Below are positions 8,090 through 16,364 of a DNA stretch of 64,000 bases, in pieces. Origin of the DNA: Diplonema japonicum (Eukaryota > Euglenozoa > Diplonemea > Diplonemida > Diplonemidae); the NCBI GenBank assembly GCA_964019335.1, contig OZ025673.1, positions 186,001-250,000 of the forward strand. The letters are read 5' to 3'. Position numbers and translations under genes: made by a program. The number at the start of each line of letters is the position of its first letter. Positions within the stretch are counted from its first letter, which is position 1. The notes beneath the pieces were generated by a model. The model did no database searches. It was not told the origin of the DNA and saw only the letters and a list, made by a program, of their open reading frames with translations.

Positions 8090-9151
8090 TCACGAGTAAA
8101 TGATAACGGGGGCGGAGATCACATCCGTGTTGGCAGCAAGTGTGCTACCCGAAATATTAAGGGCCCAGACCCAAGCACCGACAGGGATGCAATGAAGCAA
8201 CGCGCCTTTAGAGGAAAAGACACCAATGGAACGGGACGACGACGAGGACCCGACACGCTCAATAATGGACGACCCACCCACCAAAACGTTCCCTGAAGTA
8301 TCAAAACACACATCTTGCGGAAACGACAGCATCCCTTGCCCGATGGTCCTCAGGAGCAAACCCGTTCGAGAAAACACAGAAACACAAGAATCGGTATTGT
8401 TCACAACAGCAATGAGCTTGTCATCATGCGACACCCCGATCCCCCTGTAGTCCTTATCTGTAACAGACATTTGATGAACAACGCGCATGGTATCCACAGC
8501 GTTCCACTCTGCTATGTAAATATCGTGTTCTTTACAATGCAAGGCGACCGATCGACACCCTGCACCCATGAAGCTCACCTCGTTCTCTGTTGGGATCGTT
8601 AATACAAGCCTTCCTGTTGGAGACCACACCCCATCAGTTCGTGGTGCAAGAACTATGAGGTTCAGATACGGGTTTGCTGGTGATTTGCACGCCAGGATGA
8701 CATCGCCATCAAGAGTTACTGCAGTGCACATTATTGTCGACATTGAAAAGTCTTCGACTGCGATGGTTTGTGCGGTGCGGCCGGTTTCGATATTCAGAAC
8801 GGAAAGGTATTGAAAGCTGTGGATGAGGACGTGGTCAGTGTATTTTGACAGGCATAGGGGTGCGCCTTCGTCGGCTTGGAGGCGTTTTGTCTTCAGTTCT
8901 GCGTAGTTCGGCGGTGCGGAGTTCACCGCTACGTCGACGACGCAGTCCGCGCCCAGCCCTTGCGCTCCTAGCGCCGTTTCCAGCTCAACCTCAGCGCCCT
9001 CATACGCCACGCAGTACCTCACCCCCTCCGCCACCCCTCCTACGGAGCGAACCGCGTCGTACAAATCACGTCCTGTCCCATCGATGTCCATCTCCACACT
9101 TCTCATCTCACCGTCTGGAAGACGAATGAAGACTTGCATGGCACCTTCCAT
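8090..9151 (-). CDS. Ubiquitin-like plus beta-propeller protein
   Basis: The 353-residue frame is started at the ATG at 9151 (MEGAMQVFIRLPDGEMRS), because sequence upstream is A/T-run spacer that would add an implausible Phe/Lys-rich extension. Residues 1-75 resemble a ubiquitin-like fold: a beta strand MQVFIRLPDG, then RDLYDAVRSVGG, then a final strand near CVVDVAVN. From about residue 95 there are repeated units of the kind seen in NHL or SMP30-type beta propellers, for example DHVLIHSFQYLSVLN, DGDVILACKSPANP, DYRGIGVSHDDKLIAVV, FPQDVCFDTSGNVLVGG. Propellers usually bind proteins or ligands, and a Ubl-propeller pairing hints at a ubiquitin-pathway adaptor, but that is inference. No membrane segment is present. 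Confidence 0.6.
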   Translation of the reverse strand: MEGAMQVFIRLPDGEMRSVEMDIDGTGRDLYDAVRSVGGVAEGVRYCVAYEGAEVELETALGAQGLGADCVVDVAVNSAPPNYAELKTKRLQADEGAPLCLSKYTDHVLIHSFQYLSVLNIETGRTAQTIAVEDFSMSTIMCTAVTLDGDVILACKSPANPYLNLIVLAPRTDGVWSPTGRLVLTIPTENEVSFMGAGCRSVALHCKEHDIYIAEWNAVDTMRVVHQMSVTDKDYRGIGVSHDDKLIAVVNNTDSCVSVFSRTGLLLRTIGQGMLSFPQDVCFDTSGNVLVGGSSIIERVGSSSSSRSIGVFSSKGALLHCIPVGAWVWALNISGSTLAANTDVISAPVIIYS

Positions 9152-9382
9152 ATTTGCTTTTCTTTTTTTCCCTCTCTTTTCTTTTTGAAGTAAGAATAAA
9201 ACAAAAACAAAAAAAAACAGAAGAATATCAAATACATTGATGTTTTTTTTTGTTTTTTTTTCCAATAGAACCAATAACAACGGGGGGGGGGGGGGTGAAT
9301 GAGGACGGAGGAGAAAGGGAAAGGGGGGGGGGGTATCTATAACTATCTATCTTTTTTTTTTCTCCTTTTTTTTCTCTTTTTC

Positions 9383-10318
9383 CTATTTCCATATCTTGCC
9401 CTCTGAAGTACACTTATCCCGTTTTTTCTGCCGCACGGAAGCTGTCGAGTGCAGATAGTCGTCCTTGTCATAGCCGGTAGTGTACTCGTTAGGGGTTGGC
9501 CCTGGCCCTCCTACAAGCGTGGTGTGGTCAGCAAAGGTTTGCATTGCAGTAGATGTGTGCCTACCAGAGGGCTTCCAGGAATTCTGCCGCCAAGGACCGC
9601 CAGGGAGTGTTTCTCTTATTTCAGGAGCATCTGGGTTGGGGATGACCTTGCGTCCGTTGAAATTAATATTGCTGGCCATGTGCTTGTAGGTGGCTACATT
9701 GGACGCGTTGACTGGGTTTGCCTCGACCCACTCACGAAGGTGTCTTTCCGTCATTTTTGAGGTTGCAGAAGTCTTGTATAGAAGCTGCACTCTTTCGTCC
9801 ACCTCCGTCTTTTTGAGCTTTCTCTCACCGTTCCATTTTGAGGGTTTTATGGCTGCGTTAGCGGCTTGCTGTTGCAGCAGCTCGACATGGGTTCTGTGCA
9901 GCTTGTGATCGTCGTGCAATTCCTGACACTTATCCTTGATCACTTTGTGCGGCTTTACAGTGGAAACAGGTACAGGCACCGGTACATCTTTCGGGACCAC
10001 GCGACGCGCCTTGTCCTTCGCGTTTTCTCGGCTTCCTTTTGTAAGGTACGCGGCTGATGTTGGGCTGGTTGCTTTGGGCTGGTAAAGCCGATTGACACTC
10101 GCCTTCACCATTTTCGCACTGTTGAAATACTCGATGTCATCCAACACATCGCCAGTGGTCTTCTTCCTATGTCCGTGAAGGTACACGTACGAGACGGGTT
10201 GTGACCTCTGAAGGCTCCTTTCTACAGCTTCGTTCCGCTTCAAAGCGGCTTCCATGCGGTCGAAGTACTCATCGTCGTCAAAAAACAGCTCGTCTTCCTC
10301 TTCTTGTAGGAAGGCCAT
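9383..10318 (-). CDS. Hypothetical protein, 311 residues
   Basis: A single-exon frame encodes a hydrophilic protein with an acidic N-terminus (MAFLQEEEDELFFDDDEYFD) and a Lys/Arg-rich middle. A Val-Pro run (VPVPVPVST) near residue 115 separates two parts. The second half contains ETLPGGPWRQNSWKPSGR and LVGGPGPTPNEYTTGYDKDD, short turns that recall flagellar microtubule-associated proteins, although the PGPG-x-Y repeat itself is absent. The start follows an acceptor-like CCCACCAG by 8 bases. An out-of-frame ATG sits 5 bases upstream of the chosen start (GGTAATGCAATGG), which could lower initiation. Function unknown; cytoskeletal association is only a guess. Confidence 0.6.
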   Translation of the reverse strand: MAFLQEEEDELFFDDDEYFDRMEAALKRNEAVERSLQRSQPVSYVYLHGHRKKTTGDVLDDIEYFNSAKMVKASVNRLYQPKATSPTSAAYLTKGSRENAKDKARRVVPKDVPVPVPVSTVKPHKVIKDKCQELHDDHKLHRTHVELLQQQAANAAIKPSKWNGERKLKKTEVDERVQLLYKTSATSKMTERHLREWVEANPVNASNVATYKHMASNINFNGRKVIPNPDAPEIRETLPGGPWRQNSWKPSGRHTSTAMQTFADHTTLVGGPGPTPNEYTTGYDKDDYLHSTASVRQKKRDKCTSEGKIWK

Positions 10319-10396
10319 TGCATTACCCTGGTGGGGTCGTTAGTTGAAGTAGAAAAAAAAAAAAAAAAAAAAAAAACAACTGGGGGGAAAAAAAAA

Positions 10397-11098
10397 TCAG
10401 ATTATCATATCAGAAAAATCACCGTTGTAATCCCTCCTGTTCCTCGCTTTGTATATTTTCTTTAGATATGTGCAGGAAGAGTCCAGCACGTACGCGGCCT
10501 TCTTGTCCAGGTGGTATGAAGTGGGGGAGAGCTGCCTGTACCATGTTGAGACCACCCAAAGGTGCGCTCCTTTTTTATGGTAGAATATCATGAGGTCACG
10601 TGCTAGCCTGGCGGAGATTGTTTCACCAGGATTGATGGCGCTCATCAGCATGCCCTGAAGGGACCACGCCAATGGGAGGTACTGAGGCGGAGTAAGCTGG
10701 GGAACATCAACCGGAAACCTAACGTCCATGTATGCTTCGTCCTTATACTTAGGACGGTCAACCAGAACGCTCAGCACAGCGGCCACGGGGCCCGGAGGCA
10801 ACGTGACGCCCATGGCGGTGTATTTTTGCAGGAAATAATGAGCGGCGTCGGGTTGGTTCAGATGACACATTAGCTGCACAGCATGTCCCTGAAGATCTGA
10901 GCAGTCGATGCGTGGTGGGGTATCGAGAGCACCTTGGCTAACTGCCCAGCCTACTGCCGACACCGCCTCTTGAACACCAGTTTGTTGGATCTCTTTTCGT
11001 TTAACTTGCGTCCTAACGTCTCCACAGATGCTTTCGACCAGCTCGACACCCAGGTTGTTGCCGAGCCATGCACGCCGGAGGAGCTCCTTGGGTACCAT
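10397..11098 (-). CDS. Helical protein, possibly mitochondrial RNA-binding
   Basis: The 233-residue frame starts at 11098, 4 bases after an acceptor-like TTCTCAAG at the end of a long pyrimidine tract, a good trans-splice site. The sequence is mostly helical, with repeated hydrophobic helix pairs (LVESICGDVRTQV, AVQLMCHLNQPDAAHYFLQ, PVAAVLSVLVDRP, LARDLMIFYHKKG). The spacing loosely resembles pentatricopeptide-type helical hairpins as in the genes at 18-19 kb and 22.8-23.9 kb, but I cannot assign repeats with confidence. The basic C-terminus (KKIYKARNRRDYNGD) could contact nucleic acid. No membrane segment. An H2 hairpin repeat precedes the gene in the spacer. Confidence 0.55.
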   Translation of the reverse strand: MVPKELLRRAWLGNNLGVELVESICGDVRTQVKRKEIQQTGVQEAVSAVGWAVSQGALDTPPRIDCSDLQGHAVQLMCHLNQPDAAHYFLQKYTAMGVTLPPGPVAAVLSVLVDRPKYKDEAYMDVRFPVDVPQLTPPQYLPLAWSLQGMLMSAINPGETISARLARDLMIFYHKKGAHLWVVSTWYRQLSPTSYHLDKKAAYVLDSSCTYLKKIYKARNRRDYNGDFSDMII

Positions 11099-11161
11099 CG
11101 CCCTTGAGAATCATAAATAAGGAAGAAAAAGGAAAAAAAAAAAAAAAAAAAAAAGAGAGAT

Positions 11162-11203
11162 GAGATAAAGGAGGTTCCTGTCTTGGAACGCCCCCCTTGT
11201 CTC
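11162..11203 (-). repeat. Hairpin repeat family H2, copy c (best folded)
   Basis: This is the most complete copy. The transcribed strand forms an outer stem GAGACAAGGGGGG with CCTCCTTTATCTC (one mismatch, two G-U pairs), a single bulged C, then an inner GTTCC/GGAAC stem around a six-base loop. It ends 3-5 bases before the polypyrimidine tract that precedes the start at 11098, so it would sit at the upstream edge of the next trans-splice signal. Confidence 0.7.
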
Positions 11204-11261
11204 TACTTATCAACCCCTTTCTCCCTTCTGGGGCCTCGGCCTTTATTTCTAAAAAAAAGTT

Positions 11262-11852
11262 TTACTCCGGGTTAGATACTAAAATACAGTCCTGCGATTC
11301 GGGTTGAGAGCTCAGCGAAGACGACCTGCTTCGTTTCGACGCTCTCGCTGTTTTCTTTGCGATTTTTACGAGGGGTTTCCGGGGCCTTCGTGGGGAGGGT
11401 GTGCGTGGGGTTAAATCGTCTTCTATTTCTTCTTGCTGTGCTCGGAGGATGGTAGTGAGGTCGACGGTGCTTTCCTCTTCTCCCCATGAAGACCCCCCCC
11501 AGGAGTCACTTTCTTTCGTGTCGATCGTTTTCTTCCATTCATTTACATGAACTTGTTTCTCGGCTTCCCAGCTGCTTTCGCTCATTACGTCTTCACCGTG
11601 TTCCTGTTCGTATGCCCGCCGTTCGTCCTTCCAGCCCATTGCTATACTTTCCTTCCCTACCGCCAGTTGTTTAACCGCTCGATGTTTAGTCAGGCCGCTT
11701 ACCTCGAAGTAGGCACACTCCTCCCATTGACCGTTCACTTTCTTCCTCATCTTCTTCTTTCCCGTGCTGCTCTCGCTGAATGACATTTCCCACTCGACAG
11801 GTACGTTGTCGCCGTTCACCGCTAATATCTCATAATCGGGTGGGCATGACAT
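11262..11852 (-). CDS. Hypothetical acidic/Ser-rich protein, 196 residues
   Basis: The single-exon product begins MSCPPDYEILAVNGDNVPVE. The first 85 residues may fold (FSESSTGKKKMRKKVNGQW, CAYFEVSGLTKHRAVKQLAV). The remainder is charged and probably disordered: an acidic Ser/Trp region (DSWGGSSWGEEEST), then a basic SP/TP-rich stretch (TPRTPSPRRPRKPL) and KKTARASKRSRSSS, which would act as a nuclear localisation signal. The layout suits a nuclear or chromatin-associated protein. No known domain is recognised, and no introns are evident. Confidence 0.55.
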   Translation of the reverse strand: MSCPPDYEILAVNGDNVPVEWEMSFSESSTGKKKMRKKVNGQWEECAYFEVSGLTKHRAVKQLAVGKESIAMGWKDERRAYEQEHGEDVMSESSWEAEKQVHVNEWKKTIDTKESDSWGGSSWGEEESTVDLTTILRAQQEEIEDDLTPRTPSPRRPRKPLVKIAKKTARASKRSRSSSLSSQPESQDCILVSNPE

Positions 11853-12084
11853 TTTTTATTTCTCTTTTTTCCGGGCTGTTTCGTTTTCGACGGGCTTTAG
11901 AGACATGGGCGTAAAGTAGATGGAAAAAACAAATAGAGACCTTCTTCCCTCCAACAGTTATCCCCCCCCCCCCCCCCCCCCCCGTCGGTGCAATTACTTT
12001 TTTTTGATACCAGCATCAAACAAAAAAGGGAGACTTTTGTGTGTAACACTTCTTTTTTTTTTTTCTCCTGGACCAAAACCCTTA

Positions 12085-13930
12085 TCATTTACCCTGTTCT
12101 TGAATTTCGAGATTACATTTCTTTGTAGTGCAAATGATGTCACGGCCTCGTGATGCCCTATTTTTTTTTTTCTTTTTTTTTTTTTTGAAACTGGTCCATA
12201 CTTGCAGCCCTTGTCCTGACAGACAAGAAGCTCTTGAACGTTGTCTCTTGGGACTCTCCGCTGTTCGGCGGGAGGCAGGACACCATCCCAACATACAGGG
12301 GTGTAAGAACTTTTTTTTTTATTTTCTTCTTTTTTGTCTCATACTCAGGGCACGGCTCTTTCCCTTTGCGCTTTGCACCAAAAACCTGCTGGTGCTTCCC
12401 TTCAAATATTCTGCTTGCGTACAAGTACAGCTGCGCATCATACTGTGTGTGCAAGAATGACATTCTTTCTTCATATTAAACCCATACATTGTTGGCATCC
12501 TCCAAAGCCAGAATCACCTCCGATGGTATGTTCTTCTTCGCCGTATGCATGAAGTGTTTGCACATTATATAGGAACGGATATCAGTCTGTGTCTTCTGGA
12601 GCATTTCCATTGACTGTTCTATGCTCTCAAGGACGACTATGTTCTTCATAGAGCTGAGGACCTTGAGCGCTGTGTCGTAGTGCTCCTTGGTGAGGGGCTG
12701 GTCGAAAGGCTGCCCAGAGAGCACCTTAGTGAGTCTGTTGTGCAGCTCTTCACACGAAGCCCGCATCTCAGATGTTGCGGCCAAGTACGTTTCCAAGGGG
12801 TTCTTCCTTGGGGCGTTGCGCTCTGCTGTAGGGTACAAGCAGTCCGGGGGGTATCGTTTAAGATTATTCGCCATCCGCAGAATGGGCTCCTTCACAAGCA
12901 GCGTGAACTTCCCATCCCCCGCCTCCTTCGCTTCATTAATGTTTTCAAACCGAAGCACCTCTGCGGTCTCCCCCACCTCTGCCCCCAGTTCACTATATCC
13001 TGCATCGAAGGTGCACGTGAAACTGTCCGCCCCTTGCGTGGCCGCCTCTACGATCACGATTTTCCCGGTTTTTTTCGCCTCCATTGTGGGCTTCGGAGGG
13101 GAGGTGGCGGGCGACGGGGGCTTCAAACTCTTTAAACTCTTCGGCTTCTTCACTGTCAGCAGGTCCCCCACTAGATCGTCGAGCCCGCTATCCACCACCT
13201 CCTTCACCGTCGGGATGGGTGCAGACTTCGCTTCCACGGGGTGCTTCTCACTTGGCATTTTGATTTCGTCAGGTATTTTGATTTCACCAGGCATTTTGCG
13301 CGGAGGAGGCTTCGGTGTTGCTTCAACAGTTTCCATTTCAGGTTCAGGTTCGGGTTTGTTGTTGGCTGCTCCCGGTATAACGAGGGGCCGAGGGGTAGTG
13401 GCTTGATCAGCGGCGTTTGCCTCCTCTCTGTCAGGCGTGGGAGGGGGCTTTAGAATTCCGGCAGCGATCTGAGCACGAGTCGGGCCATTAGGTTGCATGA
13501 CGAAGCGCCGAGTGCCCGGCGGAGAGGCTGGGATGGGGATGGGTGTGGGGGAAGGCAATTTCCGCGAGACAGGGGACTTTTTCTCTGCAGGGAGCTGCAG
13601 TGCTTCGCGGGCGGCGCGTCTGATGTGCCGCCAATGAACTGCTTTCAGCCCTGCTAACTTTCCGTCTTCCTCCGTCGCCGCGTTGATGAGCTCAAGCCTG
13701 TCCAGACCATGCTTGAACATCAACTGTGCTTGGTCCTCCATATCGATCGACACCAGCATGCTGTATACCTTCCGCTTCGGCTCGGTGTCAACCGCCTCCT
13801 TTTGCTCTACTGGTCTGCCCCACACGGCTAGCGTCAACAACAAGAGCAGCACAAGTAGCGACGCCTGCTTGTGTTCCCGCCACCCCACCATCACTACCAG
13901 AAATGCTATAAACGCGTACAGAATTAACAT
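12085..13930 (-). CDS. Four-exon membrane protein with Cys-rich C-terminus
   Basis: Exons are 12488-13930, 12345-12442, 12202-12309 and 12085-12157. The introns are 45, 35 and 42 bases, all start GTATG, and all phases match, giving 580 residues. The N-terminus has one or two membrane segments (MLILYAFIAFLVVMVGW and ASLLVLLLLLTLAVW), then a short helix-rich region, a long Pro/Glu/Lys-rich linker with repeated KMPGEIKIPDEIKMP units, and a folded C-terminal half. The last three exons contain paired cysteines (PCPDSYTPVCWDG, VCQDKGCK, IICTTKKCN) that look like zinc ligands. Without the introns the first exon would stop 12 bases before the next ATG, which is why one gene is preferred. Family not recognised. 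Confidence 0.7.
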
Positions 13931-14088
13931 TTTGGAATTGCACCCAACATGTAGGTTGTTCGTTAAGAAAGAATAGAAGAAAAAGAAGAAAAAGAAAGCA
14001 CCGACTGCGGTACAAAAAAAAAGTCGATGTCACATGCAAACTCCGTCAGGCCACGGTCTCCGCATATAAAAAAGTAAATCTAACATTA

Positions 14089-15570
14089 TTAACCATTGGG
14101 AATCGACCCAAGCAACGTCTCCGCTTGCGGCAAAGGCAACATCGTGGCAAGGATACGGATCACGTTGGGAGGGTGGTCTTCTTTCATGATCCTGTCGCAC
14201 ACCTCCTCCGCGTAGGTGAGGTTTGACTCAATGGGTTCTGAGGTGTGTCCTGTGATCCCCTCTTTCTCAAGGAAATCATCGACGCCCTCTTCCTCCTGCG
14301 CCATCAGAGGAGACGGCTCTACGCGTGTTGGGTCGTATGCAGGAAGCTCGCCTTCAGAATCCGACGAAAAAGATATCTCGGGTGGAAACTCAATGTTTGC
14401 AGTGTATAAGCATTCTTTTCTGTCGCTGAAGGTATTTGGCTTTGGCTGGTCATTGTCGTTGGGATTCTCCTCGCAGCTGTTCCCGCTAAGAGAGTCCAGT
14501 TCGAAGTCGGGTTCCTCCAGTTTGCACGCGAACCCGAAGAGCTTGTTGTCCATCCCATCTTTCTTCACTGCTGCATTTTGGTTCTCTGTAATCTTCGGGG
14601 TTATCCTTGAGATCTTTGGGTTTTTCTCGGGGGTTACCTTTTTAGCTTTTTTCTTCTTCTCAACCGGTTTTGGAGTTTCCATGACGACACTTGAAGACGA
14701 AGAACTGGAAGTTTCAGAGCTGGAAATTTCAATCACCTGCTTCTTTTTCTTACCTCCGCGTTGCGGTTTTTTCTGCGGTGGGCTTGCCTCGCGCTTCCGC
14801 TTCTTCGTGCTGGAAGTTTCCAGTTCGGGAAGCATCCAAGAAAACGTGTTCTTTCTAAGGGAATGCTTTGAAACGGGAAACTGCTTCGCAATTACAGGTA
14901 AAATCCACCAAAGGAGGTCGGCAAGGAAGGTCTTGAGAGGGTGCTCTTCATTAGGAAACTTGAGGTTCACGTACCTGCAGTAGTTCCGTACCGCGTTGTT
15001 GACGTCTTCGATCGTTTTCAGGCTGTCGAGGGGTCGAAGCCCTCTGATCTTCTTAGCCAGAGCGCTTGGTATGTCAAGTAAACCATCCCGATCAGCTTTG
15101 CCCATGTGCCGTATGCACAATTTTGCTATTTCTGCGTTGGTTTCCTTCTTCTTTTTCACGTCGCCAACTTCGTTTTGCATCATCTTCACAATCATATCAA
15201 ATCTTATCCATCGTCTTAGAATCATTCGGATCGCATTCTCATGCTTTGTTCCGATGTACACCTTCTCGAGATCTTTGTAGTACTGAGCCGCGCCTGTATC
15301 TTCCGTGTACACACCGTCTGCGAGGTTTGCCTTTACCTTTTTTAGTTTCTTCGGTAGGACCTTCTCCGCCTTCTCCAGAACTGTCTCGAGTACTGTCAGC
15401 CACTCGTCGGGGAGCGATCGCTTTTCTCTCTTGTCCTTCTCGCAGCCTCCGCATGTCCACGTCTTCTTTCTTCCCACGACACACTTCTTGTGGATCATCG
15501 CTTTGCATGTTTTGAGGCCCTTGCACCCCAGGTCAGCCCCTTTCTTTTTACATTTTGCGCACGCTGTCAT
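14089..15570 (-). CDS. PHD-type zinc-finger nuclear protein
   Basis: The 493-residue product begins with a Cys/His cluster at residues 4-43 (CAKC, CKGLKTC, IHKKC, WTCGGC) with the C-x2-C...C-x4-C...H-x3-C...C-x2-C order of a PHD finger, a module that reads histone tails. Residues about 100-235 form a helical region (AIRMILRRWIRFDMIVKMM, EIAKLCIRHMGK). The middle is a Lys-rich, Ser-rich disordered stretch with nuclear localisation signals (KKPQRGGKKKK, SSTKKRKREAS). The C-terminus is acidic, ending in a helix (AETLLGSIPNG). The ATG lies 6 bases after an ACAAACAG acceptor. A chromatin role is inferred from the finger plus NLS; the histone mark read cannot be told. Confidence 0.65.
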   Translation of the reverse strand: MTACAKCKKKGADLGCKGLKTCKAMIHKKCVVGRKKTWTCGGCEKDKREKRSLPDEWLTVLETVLEKAEKVLPKKLKKVKANLADGVYTEDTGAAQYYKDLEKVYIGTKHENAIRMILRRWIRFDMIVKMMQNEVGDVKKKKETNAEIAKLCIRHMGKADRDGLLDIPSALAKKIRGLRPLDSLKTIEDVNNAVRNYCRYVNLKFPNEEHPLKTFLADLLWWILPVIAKQFPVSKHSLRKNTFSWMLPELETSSTKKRKREASPPQKKPQRGGKKKKQVIEISSSETSSSSSSSVVMETPKPVEKKKKAKKVTPEKNPKISRITPKITENQNAAVKKDGMDNKLFGFACKLEEPDFELDSLSGNSCEENPNDNDQPKPNTFSDRKECLYTANIEFPPEISFSSDSEGELPAYDPTRVEPSPLMAQEEEGVDDFLEKEGITGHTSEPIESNLTYAEEVCDRIMKEDHPPNVIRILATMLPLPQAETLLGSIPNG

Positions 15571-15633
15571 GTGCTTCCTGTTTGTACTGACTCAGGCTAT
15601 GCAATATCGTTTTTTAAAAAAAAAAGGTATAGT

Positions 15634-16131
15634 CTATTCATCAACAATAGCAGGGACGCTTATCTCTATGTTGCAGTTGGGGCAGGCCACAATGGAGCCA
15701 CTTGGGGCGACGAGAGCATGTGCACACATGCCGCATTCTACAGCGCGCATGACTGGGTGAGGGGTGTTGTAGAAGTCTGAAGGAGGTGTGGGGTCACGGT
15801 TCCTAGCGGGTGACCCACACCCTGGGTTTGTGCAGATCGGGAAGGCAGCGTGATTATACAGGCCGCACGTCTCGCACAGCCATTGCCCCTCCGGTACGTT
15901 CCCTGCTGCAATCAGTTCCGCGATCCTCTTCTCTTGTACCTTGATCACCCCCTCCCGCTCCTCTAACACCTTCGTCGCCCCCTTCAATAGCTTCTTCAGC
16001 CCATCACACGTCTTGCATTCCGTACACTGCCCTGCCTGCCCTGCGTAATTCGCCTCCCTCGTCGCTCTTAATGAATTCCTCAACGCTTGCACCTCCAGCT
16101 CAAGCTGCCGTATCTTGGCAGCGTCACCCAT
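15634..16131 (-). CDS. RanBP2- and LSD1-type zinc-finger protein
   Basis: The start at 16131 is chosen because it lies 3 bases after CCCCTCAG at the end of a 70-base pyrimidine tract, a textbook trans-splice acceptor; an upstream in-frame ATG would translate that tract as poly-Phe. The 165-residue protein has a coiled coil at about 5-30, a CTECKTC knuckle near 38, another helix, then a RanBP2-type finger at about 84-107 (QWLCETCGLYNHAAF...C-x4-C). It ends with an LSD1-type finger (VECGMCAHALVAPSGS...ACPNC). RanBP2 fingers bind RNA or ubiquitin, and LSD1-type fingers are protein-binding modules known from plant and protist regulators. The pairing in one small protein is unusual. Confidence 0.7.
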   Translation of the reverse strand: MGDAAKIRQLELEVQALRNSLRATREANYAGQAGQCTECKTCDGLKKLLKGATKVLEEREGVIKVQEKRIAELIAAGNVPEGQWLCETCGLYNHAAFPICTNPGCGSPARNRDPTPPSDFYNTPHPVMRAVECGMCAHALVAPSGSIVACPNCNIEISVPAIVDE

Positions 16132-16364
16132 CACCTGAGGGGTCGGCTTTGAAAGAACAAAAAGATAGGAAAATAAAAAGAAGAAAAAGAAAGAAAAGAA
16201 AAGTCGGGTTAATTGCATGTTTGCGCACACGGACAATACAAACGAAACTGAAACGGTACTTGTTAAATACAATATAAAAAAAAAAAAAAAAAAAAAAAAC
16301 CCTCCCCAAGGAAAGGAACTGTGTAAATGAAGCTCCCCCTCATGGTTTCTTTCCCACCCCATTC

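Noticed and set aside
16132..16362. N-terminal extension of the zinc-finger gene with poly-Phe segment
   Set aside because: It translates a pyrimidine tract that ends in CCCCTCAG, a trans-splice acceptor; the extension is not protein-like.
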